Below are positions 16,650 to 25,826 of a stretch of 64,000 nt of DNA, one piece after another. Under the pieces are notes generated by a model that was not told the DNA's origin, searched no databases, and was given only the letters and a program-made list of their open reading frames with translations. The position numbers and the translations under genes were made by a program. Positions within the stretch are counted from its first letter, which is position 1. Every line of letters begins with the position of its first letter. The stretch comes from CAZMZW01 sp963802275 (GTDB taxonomy: Bacteria > Chloroflexota > Anaerolineae > Anaerolineales > Anaerolineaceae). The stretch is taken from NCBI GenBank assembly GCA_963802275.1, contig CAWDIB010000004.1, forward strand, positions 682,001-746,000, in the 5' to 3' direction.

Positions 16650-19600
16650 ATGAAACAAAATACCTCAAGATCTTCCTGGCTCGACAGACCAATTAATGCC
16701 ACCTTGTCAAATATCACTTTTGAACACCTGCTGATCGGTGTCATCATCCTGCTCACATTATTTTCAAGGTTCAATCAACTTGAGCAAAGGGTAATGAGCC
16801 ATGATGAAGTCAACCATGTTGTTCCCGCTTATGAACTCTTTATGGGGCGAGGCTACCGACACGATCCGGTAACACATGGACCACTGCAGTTTCACCTGGT
16901 TGCATTGAGCTATTTTCTTTTTGGCGACGACGATTTTTCTTCCCGGGTGCCGGCTGCTTTATTCAGTACAGCGGCAGTTGCCTTTGTGTTGATCTTTTAT
17001 CGCCGCTATCTGGGCAGAATGGGCGGGATCCTCGCCGGCATCTTTTTCATGATCTCCCCCTACATGCTCTTCTATGGTCGCTATACCCGCAACGAAGCAT
17101 TCATCATGCTTTTTGGTGTGGTCATGTTATATGCACTTCTAAGATATTTGGATGATGGCAAACCTCTATGGCTATACTTTCTAACCCTCTCCCTTTCCCT
17201 CCATTTTTCCAGCAAAGAAACTGCTTATATTTACGCAGCCGAGATACTGGTTTTTCTTGGAGTATTGGTCCTCTTTGATCTTTGGCGGCATGATTGGCAG
17301 AATAAACACCAAAAGCAGCAATTTTTCTTATCCACATTTACTGCGCTCTTTATCTTTTTCGGTTCGTTGATTGTTTCAATTATCATTGCCAGAATCGCCA
17401 GCCCTGCGTTGCAGGAAAAATCATTATCGGTTATTCAGCAAACCAATCTTAATAATGTTTTCGCGCAACTGCTTTCTTATTGGCAATCGTATGGTGCCTA
17501 TTTCATCCCGATTATTCTTCCCCTGATAATCGGATTTATTATGCTGGTGTATCTCAAACGAAAAATGACTTGGGACCAACTCCCAGCAGTTCGTTCATTC
17601 CATCTTCTCGTCCTCGTGGCGACTCTTGTTCTGCCATTATTGAGCCCCATCTTTTCAAAGTTGGCCGGCATTGACCCCATTGATTACACCAATCAAATGG
17701 GCATATACACCACTTTTATTTTTATTGTGTTTATATCCGCAGCTGCCATTCTCTTTGGCACAGCATGGAACAAAATCCTATGGTTGAAGAACGCGGCTCT
17801 TTTTTACATGGTCTTTTTAGTTTTATATACAACCGTCTTTACCAACGGATTTGGTTTTTTCACCGGAATTGTCGGTGGATTGGGATACTGGATGGCTCAA
17901 CATGGCATCCAGCGCGGAAATCAGCCATTATATTATTACGCCTTATTACAAATCCCCATCTACGAATACCTGGCCGCAGCAGGGACTTTATTGACCGTCT
18001 ATTTTGCAGTGCGGTTAAAAAAGTTCTCTATCAAACCGCAAGATCATGCAGCTGCAACAAAACAAAATGATAAAACAGCGGAGCAGCCATCCCAGCCGCT
18101 ACCAGTGATACCCCTGCTTTTGTTCTGGAGCCTGGCAAGCCTGGTTACCTTCTCGATAGCCGGAGAAAAGATGCCCTGGCTGACCGTCCACATTACCCTG
18201 CCGTTGATCCTGTGCGCAGGTTGGGCAATCGGCTTTTTGATCAAGCTGGTCTGGGTTAAAAGGAATAACAGGAATTTTTGGATCATTCTTTCTCTTTCAT
18301 TTCTGTTTATGCTCTTCCTCTGCAACTCTTTCATTATTCTTCTCGGCAGTACACCCCCTTTTTCCGGGAAGACCCAAGCTCAACTGCAACGTACCAATTA
18401 TTTTTTATTGAACATTTGCCTCACCCTGATTATTGCTTTTTTGATTAAGAGATTCGGTGATAAATGGCATTGGAAGCGAGTATTCGCAACCATTCTCCTC
18501 GCTTTTTTCTGTCTGCTTGCTCTACTCACCGTGCGGACTTCCTATTTCGCCTCATTCATCAATCATGACTACCCGACTGAGTTCCTGGTCTATGCTCATG
18601 CTGCGCCCGCTCCCAAAGAGGTACTGCATCAGGTTGAAGAAATCTCACAACGTACAACTCAGGGACTGGGAGTAAAAGTTGCGTATGACAATTATTCACG
18701 ATATCCCTATTGGTGGTATTTCCGCCACTTCAATAATCGTTTTGATTTTTCAGAAAACCCCACCAAAGGCATTGAAGATTATCCCATCATTATCGCCGGT
18801 CAACCGAATTACTCAAAACTGGACCCGATCGTCCGCAACAATTACTTCACCTTTGAATATATGCGCTTGTGGTGGCCGATGATGGATTATTACTACCTGA
18901 ATCTTCAGCGCATCTGGGATTCAATTCGCAATCCGGAAATGAGGCAGGCGCTGTTCAATATCTGGTTCAACCGGGACTATTCATTGTATTCTCAGGTAAC
19001 CAGCAACACCAGCCTTACCTTGGAAACTTGGTCGCCGGCAGAAAAAATGCGCCTCTATCTAAGAAAGGATATTGCAGCACAGATTTGGAATTTAGGCGTA
19101 TCCACCGCCATTTCAGGTTTTCAAGTCAACGATCCTTACGTAGAAAAAACAAACAAACTGCTTCACAGTCAGGTCATCTCCGGTGGTGGCAGCAGCCCTG
19201 GTCTACTGGCCGCTCCCAGGGGTATCGCTTTGGGGCTGGATGACTCCATCTATGTGGCCGATTCTTACAACCACCGCATTCAGCATTTTTCCCAGGATGG
19301 AAAATTGATCAATTCATGGGGTACCTACGCCAATATTTTGAATGGTGAAGCACCCGGTGGTACTTTCAATGAACCTTGGGGAATTGCTTTAGGGCCGGAT
19401 GGTTCAGTTTATGTAGCCGATACCTGGAATTACCGCATCCAAAAATTCACCCCCCAAGGACGGTTTATTAAGATGTGGGGGAACTTCAACATAGGTTCAA
19501 GCCAAGAGGGTTTATATGGCCCAAGAGGAATTCTGGTCACCAAGGATGGGCGCGTGCTCGTCACGGATACCGGTAATAAGCGGGTGGTGATTTTTGACAG

Positions 19601-20057
19601 CGACGGAAATTTCTTGAGTCAATTTGGCACAGCGGGCATGGAACCCGGCAATTTGGATGAACCGGTTGGGATAACAATGGATCTGGACGGGAAGATATAC
19701 ATCGCTGATACATGGAATCATCGCATCCAGGTTTTTCAGCCGGATGCCAATGGACTTTTATTCTCCCCTGTAACCAGCTGGGACATCGACAGCTGGTATG
19801 GTCAATCCATGAACAATAAACCGTTCCTGACCATTGCGCCAAATGGACACATTTTTACTTCTGACCCGGAAGGTGCACGGATTCTTGAATTCTCCAATCA
19901 GGGTGAATTCCTGAATGCCTGGACAGGTTTCAACCTGAGCGAGGATATCGCCAGCCAACCCATTGATTTAAAATTCGACTCGCAAGGGAAATTATGGGTG
20001 ACAGACGCGACCAGCAATCTCATTCTAGGTTTTGATGAGTGGGTTTCAAAACCTTAA
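16650..20057 (+). CDS. Agl23/TIGR03663-like membrane glycosyltransferase-family protein with C-terminal NHL repeats
   Basis: The N-terminal half resembles the GT39/PMT-like family annotated as flippase-activity-associated Agl23. It has the loop SHDEVNHVVPAYELFMGRGY with an acidic DE motif, then PVTHGPLQFH and about a dozen hydrophobic segments to roughly residue 640. The C-terminal approximately 300 residues hold at least four NHL-type repeats (YVADSYNHRIQHF, YVADTWNYRIQKF, VTDTGNKRVVIF, IADTWNHRIQVF), predicted to form an extracytoplasmic beta-propeller. Transfer of lipid-linked sugars to an envelope polymer is the family expectation, not shown here. The ATG at MKQNTSRSSW was preferred over one 48 codons upstream that runs into the rpoB leader. 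Confidence 0.82.
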   Translation: MKQNTSRSSWLDRPINATLSNITFEHLLIGVIILLTLFSRFNQLEQRVMSHDEVNHVVPAYELFMGRGYRHDPVTHGPLQFHLVALSYFLFGDDDFSSRVPAALFSTAAVAFVLIFYRRYLGRMGGILAGIFFMISPYMLFYGRYTRNEAFIMLFGVVMLYALLRYLDDGKPLWLYFLTLSLSLHFSSKETAYIYAAEILVFLGVLVLFDLWRHDWQNKHQKQQFFLSTFTALFIFFGSLIVSIIIARIASPALQEKSLSVIQQTNLNNVFAQLLSYWQSYGAYFIPIILPLIIGFIMLVYLKRKMTWDQLPAVRSFHLLVLVATLVLPLLSPIFSKLAGIDPIDYTNQMGIYTTFIFIVFISAAAILFGTAWNKILWLKNAALFYMVFLVLYTTVFTNGFGFFTGIVGGLGYWMAQHGIQRGNQPLYYYALLQIPIYEYLAAAGTLLTVYFAVRLKKFSIKPQDHAAATKQNDKTAEQPSQPLPVIPLLLFWSLASLVTFSIAGEKMPWLTVHITLPLILCAGWAIGFLIKLVWVKRNNRNFWIILSLSFLFMLFLCNSFIILLGSTPPFSGKTQAQLQRTNYFLLNICLTLIIAFLIKRFGDKWHWKRVFATILLAFFCLLALLTVRTSYFASFINHDYPTEFLVYAHAAPAPKEVLHQVEEISQRTTQGLGVKVAYDNYSRYPYWWYFRHFNNRFDFSENPTKGIEDYPIIIAGQPNYSKLDPIVRNNYFTFEYMRLWWPMMDYYYLNLQRIWDSIRNPEMRQALFNIWFNRDYSLYSQVTSNTSLTLETWSPAEKMRLYLRKDIAAQIWNLGVSTAISGFQVNDPYVEKTNKLLHSQVISGGGSSPGLLAAPRGIALGLDDSIYVADSYNHRIQHFSQDGKLINSWGTYANILNGEAPGGTFNEPWGIALGPDGSVYVADTWNYRIQKFTPQGRFIKMWGNFNIGSSQEGLYGPRGILVTKDGRVLVTDTGNKRVVIFDSDGNFLSQFGTAGMEPGNLDEPVGITMDLDGKIYIADTWNHRIQVFQPDANGLLFSPVTSWDIDSWYGQSMNNKPFLTIAPNGHIFTSDPEGARILEFSNQGEFLNAWTGFNLSEDIASQPIDLKFDSQGKLWVTDATSNLILGFDEWVSKP

Positions 20058-20191
20058 CGGAATAATCAAAAATAGCAGTTCGGCCCATGAAAAATTGATA
20101 GTTTTTTAGAAAAGCTGTTTGTATTATTTCTGATTGGCAATCATCTTAAAAGTGGAATTTTTTCCTTTATTAACGCTTAAATTCGGTGTCG

Positions 20192-20215
20192 ATTTCTAAT
20201 ATAAAAATTAGAAAT
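20192..20215. promoter_or_regulatory. Perfect inverted repeat upstream of clpC, possible operator
   Basis: ATTTCTAAT and ATTAGAAAT are perfect 9-base inverted copies around the 6-base spacer ATAAAA. There is no following T-run, so it is not a terminator. It lies about 50 bases before a TATAAT box (20266-20271) and 84 bases before the clpC start. No CIRCE element is present. A role as a stress-regulator operator is inference from position. Confidence 0.45.
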
Positions 20216-20298
20216 TTCATATAGACTATTAATCATCACTGCGTTCGTAGTAGAACTGCAAATGTTATAATCTCCAAAAATAGTGACAGGTAATCTCA

Positions 20299-22734
20299 AT
20301 GATGCATTTTGATAAATTCAATGGGGAAGCAGAGCAAACGGCTAAACGCGCTGCAGAGTTGATCCAGCGATTTGGTCACAACCAAATTGATACAGAACAC
20401 ATCTTGCTGGCATTAATTGAACCAACCGACGGGACAGTATCCCGGATTCTGGAAGGCTTGAAGATCAACGTCAATCAATTTGAGCAAAAATTGGAAAACC
20501 TCCTGCAAAACAGCTCAAGAGCCAGCATCTTCAGCGGAGGATCCGGACAGATCTTCATCACCCCGCGTGTGAAGCGAATTTTGGAAATAGCCAACGAGGA
20601 ATCCACTAAACTGGGGGTGCAGTTCATTGGCGCCGAGCATTTATTCCTGGCAATTCTGGCAGAACAAAACACGCCAGCCTCCCGATTGCTCCAGGATTTC
20701 GGCTTGGACCACCAAAAAGTCCTTGCCTTTATCACCCAGGATGTGCGCGGGCAAAAAACAGGGGATTCAAAATCAGATGGAAGATTCAGGACGCTTGAAA
20801 AATATTCAAGAAACCTTACCAAACTTGCCACGGAGAACAAACTCGATCCGGTCATTGGCAGGGATGAAGAAATCTTACGGGTTATCCAAATCCTTTCAAG
20901 AAGGACAAAAAACAACCCGGTGTTAATTGGCGAAGCCGGAGTTGGAAAGACCGCCATCGTGGAAGGGCTTGCACAAAAAATTGCAGCCAATGATGTGCCA
21001 GAAATTCTCTCAGGGAAAAAAGTGATTTCATTGGACCTGGGTGCTATGATTGCCGGTTCTAAATTCAGGGGTGAATTTGAAGAAAGACTGAAAGCATCCA
21101 TAGAAGAAGTGCAAAAATCTTCGGGCGAGGTCATTTTATTCATTGACGAGCTGCATACTGTGGTGGGTGCCGGTGCAGCTCAAGGTGCAATGGATGCATC
21201 CAACATGCTCAAACCAGCCCTTGCACGCGGCGAACTGCAATGCATCGGTGCGACTACCTCGGACGAATTCCAAAAATACATCGAGAAGGATGCAGCCCTT
21301 GAAAGGCGCTTTGCGCCCGTATTTGTGGAAGAGCCGAGTGTGGATGAAACCATCCAAATGTTGAAGGGACTGCGTGACCGGTATGAAGCGCATCATAAAG
21401 TTAATTTCACCGATGTTGCCCTCGAGGCAGCAGCGAGGCTTTCCTATCGTTATGTCACAGACCGCTTCCTTCCAGACAAAGCCATCGACCTGATGGATGA
21501 AGCAGCCGCAAAATTGCGAGTAGCCCTCTACTCCATGCCACCGGACCTCAAAAAATTGAAAACGGACATCGACCGTATAAGGGCTGAAGAAGAACAAGCC
21601 AGCACCGCCAGAGATTATGAAAGTGCCGCCCGCAAGAAAGCCGAGCGTCTGCGCTTGGAAGATGATTTCAAACAGAAGCGAGACAAATGGGAATCCGAGC
21701 ATAAGCTGGATGAGGTGGTGGAAGAGAACGATATCGCTGAAGTAGTCTCACAGTGGACAGGCATTCCGGTTACCCAAATGATGCAATCGGAAGCGGACCG
21801 GCTATTAAAGATGGAAGAGAAACTGCATGAGCGAATCATCGACCAGGAAGAAGCCATCCATGCAGTGGCGGATGCTATTCGAAGGTCACGCTCCGGGTTA
21901 AAAGATCCGCGCCGACCTATCGGTTCTTTCATTTTCATCGGACCTTCGGGTGTCGGCAAGACCGAATTGGCCAGGGCATTGGCGGAATTCATGTTCGATG
22001 ATGAAGACGCCTTGGTCAGATTGGACATGAGCGAATACCGGGAACAGCATACCGCTTCACGTTTGTTTGGAGCACCTCCCGGATATGTCGGTTATGAAGA
22101 AGGCGGACAGCTAACGGAAGCCGTGCGCCGCCGCCCTTACAGGGTGATCCTCTTTGATGAAATTGAAAAAGCCCACCCGGAAGTGTGGAATTCGCTCCTG
22201 CAGATATTGGATGACGGGCGCATGACCGATGGACAAGGACGGGTGGTTGATTTCCGCAATTGCATTTTGATCATGACCAGCAACCTTGGTACTGAATTCA
22301 TCAAGAAGGGCGGAACGCTGGGATTCCTGCAAAGCGAAGGCAATGAGGAAGACCGCGAAACACACGAAAAGATAGAAAAGGCTCTCAAAGCCACCTTTCG
22401 CCCGGAGTTTCTCAATCGGATAGATGAGATCATCATCTTTTCGCCGCTAACCCGCGAACAAATGGTAAAAATCGTTGACCTACAAATGAAAGAGGTCGAA
22501 GCACGATTACAGGAACATGGAATTACGGTGGAGTTGACCGATCCAGCTCGCGAATGGCTGGCAAACGAAGGATATGATCCCAATTTTGGCGCAAGACCGC
22601 TAAAAAGAACCCTGCAGAAGTATATAGAAAGCCCGCTTTCGATCAGCATCCTGGCAAATGAATTTAAAAAAGGCGACAAGGTTCTGATTGATCTGGACGA
22701 AAAGAAAAAAGAAATAAAATTCAAGAAATCCTAA
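20299..22734 (+). CDS. clpC: ClpC-type AAA+ ATPase of the Clp protease
   Basis: ClpC unfolds substrates and feeds them to ClpP. The 811-residue product has the N-terminal repeat domain (residues 1-145), the first ATPase domain with Walker A GEAGVGKT (211-218) and Walker B ILFIDELH. A middle region DRIRAEEEQASTARDYESAA follows, then the second ATPase domain with GPSGVGKT and VILFDEIEKAH, and the C-terminal D2 domain. The tripeptide LGF in GGTLGFLQ is the expected ClpP-binding loop. Single-gene transcription is likely: promoter box upstream, intrinsic terminator downstream. ClpA and ClpB are less likely given the short middle region and LGF loop. Confidence 0.95.
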   Translation: MMHFDKFNGEAEQTAKRAAELIQRFGHNQIDTEHILLALIEPTDGTVSRILEGLKINVNQFEQKLENLLQNSSRASIFSGGSGQIFITPRVKRILEIANEESTKLGVQFIGAEHLFLAILAEQNTPASRLLQDFGLDHQKVLAFITQDVRGQKTGDSKSDGRFRTLEKYSRNLTKLATENKLDPVIGRDEEILRVIQILSRRTKNNPVLIGEAGVGKTAIVEGLAQKIAANDVPEILSGKKVISLDLGAMIAGSKFRGEFEERLKASIEEVQKSSGEVILFIDELHTVVGAGAAQGAMDASNMLKPALARGELQCIGATTSDEFQKYIEKDAALERRFAPVFVEEPSVDETIQMLKGLRDRYEAHHKVNFTDVALEAAARLSYRYVTDRFLPDKAIDLMDEAAAKLRVALYSMPPDLKKLKTDIDRIRAEEEQASTARDYESAARKKAERLRLEDDFKQKRDKWESEHKLDEVVEENDIAEVVSQWTGIPVTQMMQSEADRLLKMEEKLHERIIDQEEAIHAVADAIRRSRSGLKDPRRPIGSFIFIGPSGVGKTELARALAEFMFDDEDALVRLDMSEYREQHTASRLFGAPPGYVGYEEGGQLTEAVRRRPYRVILFDEIEKAHPEVWNSLLQILDDGRMTDGQGRVVDFRNCILIMTSNLGTEFIKKGGTLGFLQSEGNEEDRETHEKIEKALKATFRPEFLNRIDEIIIFSPLTREQMVKIVDLQMKEVEARLQEHGITVELTDPAREWLANEGYDPNFGARPLKRTLQKYIESPLSISILANEFKKGDKVLIDLDEKKKEIKFKKS

Positions 22735-22750
22735 CAGTCTCAAGAGATAC

Positions 22751-22782
22751 AACAGACCGGCAAACAAATCGGTCTGTTTTTT
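22751..22782 (+). terminator. Intrinsic terminator after clpC
   Basis: AACAGACCG pairs with CGGTCTGTT around a 10-base loop and is followed by a run of Ts. It lies 17 bases after the clpC stop. Confidence 0.85.
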
Positions 22783-22894
22783 ATTCACTTTAATACCTAC
22801 GTCAATTCATTTCAACTCTTGTTATGACCCGTTTGACATCCTTAACCAGCATGGATATACTACAAGCCGTAATCAATCATTTTGGGAGTAAAAC

Positions 22895-23962
22895 TTGAAA
22901 AAAGCACTTCTTACTGGCATCACCGGCCAGGATGGATCTTACCTGGCTGAATTGCTTTTAAGCAAAAATTACGAAGTTCATGGCATCATCCGCCGAGCCA
23001 GCACATTTAACAGCCACCGGATAGACCATATTTACCATGATCCACATAACGGCAATAAAGTCCACCTGCATCTTCACTATGGAGATATTTCAGTTGGCGA
23101 AACCCTGCTGAATATCATCTACAACATCCGCCCGGATGAAATTTATCACCTGGCAGCCCAAAGCCACGTGAGAGTCAGCTTTGACATGCCCGAATATACA
23201 GGCGATGTGACCGGACTTGGCACCACTCGAATTTTAGATGCGGTGAGAAACGCCCATTCGGAAGCGCGGTTTTACCAGGCATCCTCCAGTGAAATGTTCG
23301 GCAGCGCAAAACCACCCCAAAATGAACAAACACCTTTTGAACCGCGTAGCCCATATGCAGCCGCCAAAGTATATGCTTATTGGATCACCCGCAATTACCG
23401 GGAAGCTTATAAACTCTTTGCATGCAATGGCATACTTTTTAATCATGAATCTCCAAGACGCGGTGAGACATTTGTAACCCGCAAGATCACGCGGGCACTG
23501 GCTGCCATCAAAGCAGGTGAACAGAAGCACCTTTACCTTGGCAACCTGGATGCCAAACGCGATTGGGGGTATGCTCCCGAATACGTTGAAGCGATGTGGA
23601 TGATGCTTCAGCAGGATAAACCTCAGGATTACGTCATTGGTACAGGCGAATCACATACTGTGCGCGAATTCCTAGAAGCCGCATTTTCTTATGTTGGTCT
23701 TAAGTATGACGATTATGTAAGAATCGACGAACGTTATTTCAGACCAACCGAGGTGGATTACCTGCTCTCCGATCCATCCAAAGCCAGGCAGGAACTAAAA
23801 TGGTCACCCAAGATCAAATTTCACGACTTGGTACGAATCATGGTGGATGCTGACCTAGAACTCAAAGGACAACCCTGCCCCAGTGAAGGCAAGAAGATCG
23901 TGGAAAATATTTTTGATGACTGGCACCGTTGGGAACACCAGGTGGTCAGTATGGAGCGTTAG
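22895..23962 (+). CDS. gmd: GDP-mannose 4,6-dehydratase (TTG start)
   Basis: This NADP-dependent short-chain dehydrogenase converts GDP-D-mannose to GDP-4-keto-6-deoxy-D-mannose, the precursor of fucose, rhamnose and related deoxy sugars. The 355-residue product has the Rossmann motif TGITGQDGSYL, the catalytic SSSEMFG and YAAAK (Tyr-Lys pair), and the Gmd-specific FNHESPRRGETFVTRKITRA. The start is a TTG with a GGGAG Shine-Dalgarno upstream. The phosphatase gene follows after 6 bases, so the two are likely co-transcribed. Together with the Agl23-like gene this suggests cell-surface glycan synthesis. Confidence 0.95.
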   Translation: MKKALLTGITGQDGSYLAELLLSKNYEVHGIIRRASTFNSHRIDHIYHDPHNGNKVHLHLHYGDISVGETLLNIIYNIRPDEIYHLAAQSHVRVSFDMPEYTGDVTGLGTTRILDAVRNAHSEARFYQASSSEMFGSAKPPQNEQTPFEPRSPYAAAKVYAYWITRNYREAYKLFACNGILFNHESPRRGETFVTRKITRALAAIKAGEQKHLYLGNLDAKRDWGYAPEYVEAMWMMLQQDKPQDYVIGTGESHTVREFLEAAFSYVGLKYDDYVRIDERYFRPTEVDYLLSDPSKARQELKWSPKIKFHDLVRIMVDADLELKGQPCPSEGKKIVENIFDDWHRWEHQVVSMER

Positions 23963-23968
23963 TTTTTT

Positions 23969-24445
23969 TTGGTGTCAAATCACTCCGTCCTTTTTGTCTG
24001 TACAGCCAATCTCTGCCGGTCTCCCATGGCAGAAGTGGTTTTTAAACACCTGGTCAATTCTGATGAGGATAAATCCAGAAAGTGGCAGGTGAAATCAGCC
24101 GGTTTGCATGCCTGGGCAGACCTACCCGCAGTACCATTTGCACAAGAAGCCTGCCGGTTATCCGGTTATGACCTCAACAACCATCTTTCCACGCAACTTA
24201 CCAACGAATTACTGAGTGAATTCAACTTAGTCCTTGTCATGGAAAGCTGGCATCTTCAAGAAATTCAAGGGTTTTTTCCAGATCATGCACACAAGGCTTT
24301 TTTATTAAGTGAAATGACCAATGTCAAAAAAGACATCATCGACCCATATGGCTCTCTATTATTTAACCATCAAAATTCTTTAAAGGAAATTAGAGAATAC
24401 CTCTCCGAGGGCTATAACCACATCGTTGCATTATCACGTCAATAA
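23969..24445 (+). CDS. Low-molecular-weight protein tyrosine phosphatase family protein
   Basis: The catalytic signature C-x5-R-S is present near the N-terminus (VCTANLCRSPMAE), and the general-acid motif DPYG is found near residue 129, so the enzyme looks intact at 158 residues. In bacteria such enzymes often sit in exopolysaccharide clusters, where they dephosphorylate tyrosine kinases, and position directly after gmd fits that. The start is TTG or the GTG next to it; a GGAG lies 12-15 bases upstream, inside the end of gmd. Arsenate reductase of the same fold is an alternative, but the DPYG motif favours a phosphatase. Confidence 0.85.
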   Translation: MVSNHSVLFVCTANLCRSPMAEVVFKHLVNSDEDKSRKWQVKSAGLHAWADLPAVPFAQEACRLSGYDLNNHLSTQLTNELLSEFNLVLVMESWHLQEIQGFFPDHAHKAFLLSEMTNVKKDIIDPYGSLLFNHQNSLKEIREYLSEGYNHIVALSRQ

Positions 24446-24479
24446 TCTCTTTTTTTACATATTATTAGAACTATTGTGC

Positions 24480-24491
24480 TATAATAATTAT
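24480..24491 (+). promoter_or_regulatory. TATAAT box placed for a leaderless slt transcript
   Basis: A perfect TATAAT ends exactly 6 bases before the ATG of the lytic transglycosylase, and no Shine-Dalgarno is present. Transcription would start at or next to the A of the ATG. The -35 region is poor (TTTACA with a 20-base spacer). Confidence 0.55.
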
Positions 24492-25073
24492 ATGGAAAAA
24501 ATCACCGCGAGAAATCTTTTATTTCCCTTTCTCATCTTTGCTATCGTCTTGTTGGTTTTTTGCACCAATTTCTTGTTATCCCCAAATACCGCATGGGCAT
24601 TTACAACCATCTCTCCTCAGGACCCACCTGCACAAATTACCGAGCAAAAATCTGAGTTGAGTCCCTTTTTTCCTCCTGCCATTCAGCAATGGAAATTAGA
24701 GATTGAAAACCAGGCTGGCGTCAATGGCATTGATGCAAACATGATCGCGTCCGTGATTCTTATGGAAAGCGGTGGAGATGCGCTGGCTTACTCATCCTGT
24801 GGTGCGGTAGGCCTAATGCAGGTGATGCCAAGAGATGGGTTATCTGCCAGTTTTACCTGCAACGGCCAACCGTGTTTCGCCAACCGCCCCAGCATGGTGG
24901 AATTATTTGAACCACGATTCAATATTGAATATGGAACCGGATTGTTGAAAGACCTTTTTAACCGAAACGGAAATTGGCGGGAAGCTCTTTTTTCTTATGG
25001 GCCCATCGATGTTGGCTATGATTATGCTGACCGGGTACTTTCCATTCTGAGTCAGTATTCCCACGAGTTGTAA
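24492..25073 (+). CDS. Lytic transglycosylase (SLT domain), membrane-anchored or secreted
   Basis: The product cleaves peptidoglycan glycan strands. It has one N-terminal hydrophobic segment (residues about 9-28, no lipobox), a short linker rich in Pro and Gln, and then a Slt domain with the catalytic glutamate in ILMESGGD (E92) and the family motif CGAVGLMQVMP. The C-terminal NIEYGTGLLKDL and SYG segments fit. The chosen start gives 193 residues. A frame beginning 22 codons earlier overlaps the phosphatase and would sit upstream of the TATAAT box, so it is less likely. Confidence 0.87.
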   Translation: MEKITARNLLFPFLIFAIVLLVFCTNFLLSPNTAWAFTTISPQDPPAQITEQKSELSPFFPPAIQQWKLEIENQAGVNGIDANMIASVILMESGGDALAYSSCGAVGLMQVMPRDGLSASFTCNGQPCFANRPSMVELFEPRFNIEYGTGLLKDLFNRNGNWREALFSYGPIDVGYDYADRVLSILSQYSHEL

Positions 25074-25089
25074 ATTATCCACTGGCAGG

Positions 25090-25119
25090 TTGACAACAAT
25101 CTTGGAACTGCACTATAAT
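25090..25119 (+). promoter_or_regulatory. Promoter of tRNA-Gly
   Basis: Consensus TTGACA and TATAAT are separated by 18 bases. The predicted start is about 5 bases before the mature tRNA. Confidence 0.8.
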
Positions 25120-25130
25120 CTACTGCTGTT

Positions 25131-25204
25131 GCGGGCATAGTTCAATTGGTAGAACGCTTCCTTGCCAAGGAAGAGGTTTACGGGTTCGAGACCCGTTGCC
25201 CGCT
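25131..25204 (+). tRNA. tRNA-Gly (GCC)
   Basis: The cloverleaf closes fully. The acceptor GCGGGCA pairs with TGCCCGC, the anticodon stem-loop reads CTTGCCAAG with anticodon GCC, and the T-arm is CGGGTTCGAGACCCG. The discriminator is T and the 3' CCA is not encoded, so it must be added by a nucleotidyltransferase. Confidence 0.95.
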
Positions 25205-25209
25205 CCTAA

Positions 25210-25239
25210 AAGCCAAATCCCAGGTTTGGCTTTTTTTTT
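25210..25239 (+). terminator. Intrinsic terminator after tRNA-Gly
   Basis: AAGCCAAA pairs with TTTGGCTT around a 7-base loop, followed by an unbroken T-run. Confidence 0.85.
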
Positions 25240-25248
25240 ATTTTCAGA

Positions 25249-25277
25249 TTGACAAAGACCCAGGCTAATTTTATAAT
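25249..25277 (+). promoter_or_regulatory. Promoter of tRNA-Cys
   Basis: Consensus TTGACA and TATAAT are exactly 17 bases apart, just after the preceding terminator. The two tRNA genes are therefore separate transcription units. Confidence 0.8.
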
Positions 25278-25288
25278 CTTCTGTGCAT

Positions 25289-25359
25289 GGCGACGTGGCC
25301 AAGTGGCAAGGCAAGGGTCTGCAAAACCCTGATCATGGGTTCAAATCCCATCGTCGCCT
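25289..25359 (+). tRNA. tRNA-Cys (GCA)
   Basis: The acceptor GGCGACG pairs with CGTCGCC, the anticodon loop CTGCAAA gives GCA, and the T-arm is ATGGGTTCAAATCCCAT. The discriminator is T and no CCA is encoded. The following bases are a T-run that can end the transcript. Confidence 0.95.
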
Positions 25360-25383
25360 TTTTTGTTTTAATCAGCCCATGAT

Positions 25384-25824
25384 TCACTGATAGCGAATTG
25401 CCCTCTGAGCCAGGTAGTTTACCCGCTGATTATATCGATCACCGGCATGACCTTTAACCCAATGCCACCTCACCTGGTGCTTTTGGTTTAATTGGTGTAA
25501 TTCCTGCCATAATTCCTGATTCGCCAATTTCCCCTGTTTCCTTTTCCAACCACGCTTGACCCATCCCGCCATCCACTTTTCGATACCCAGGCGCAAGTAT
25601 TCCGAATCGGTGTAAAGGTCAATGCTGGATGAAATTTGAAATGAGCTCAACGCCTGGATGGCTGCCATTAATTCCATACGGTTATTGGTGGATGGGTTTT
25701 CAAATCCGGATAATTCTTTAATTTTCCCATCCCCCAAGATGATCGCTGCCCAGCCGCCATGGCCTGGATTGGGGTCACAGGCACCATCGGTATAAATTAC
25801 CACGGAAGAGTTAATCTCCTTCAT
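25384..25824 (-). CDS. rnhA: Ribonuclease HI
   Basis: RNase HI cuts the RNA strand of RNA-DNA hybrids. The 146-residue product has the metal-binding D13 (YTDGACDPNPG), E51 (NNRMELMAA) and D73 (LYTDSEY), the basic handle KRGWKRKQGK, and the H loop WVKGHAGDR. The position matching the fourth acidic residue of E. coli (D134) is asparagine here (N136, codon AAC read directly). Activity is probably retained but may be altered. It lies 2 bases after the solute-binding protein gene on the same strand, an operon with no obvious functional link. Confidence 0.93.
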   Translation of the reverse strand: MKEINSSVVIYTDGACDPNPGHGGWAAIILGDGKIKELSGFENPSTNNRMELMAAIQALSSFQISSSIDLYTDSEYLRLGIEKWMAGWVKRGWKRKQGKLANQELWQELHQLNQKHQVRWHWVKGHAGDRYNQRVNYLAQRAIRYQ

Positions 25825-25826
25825 GC

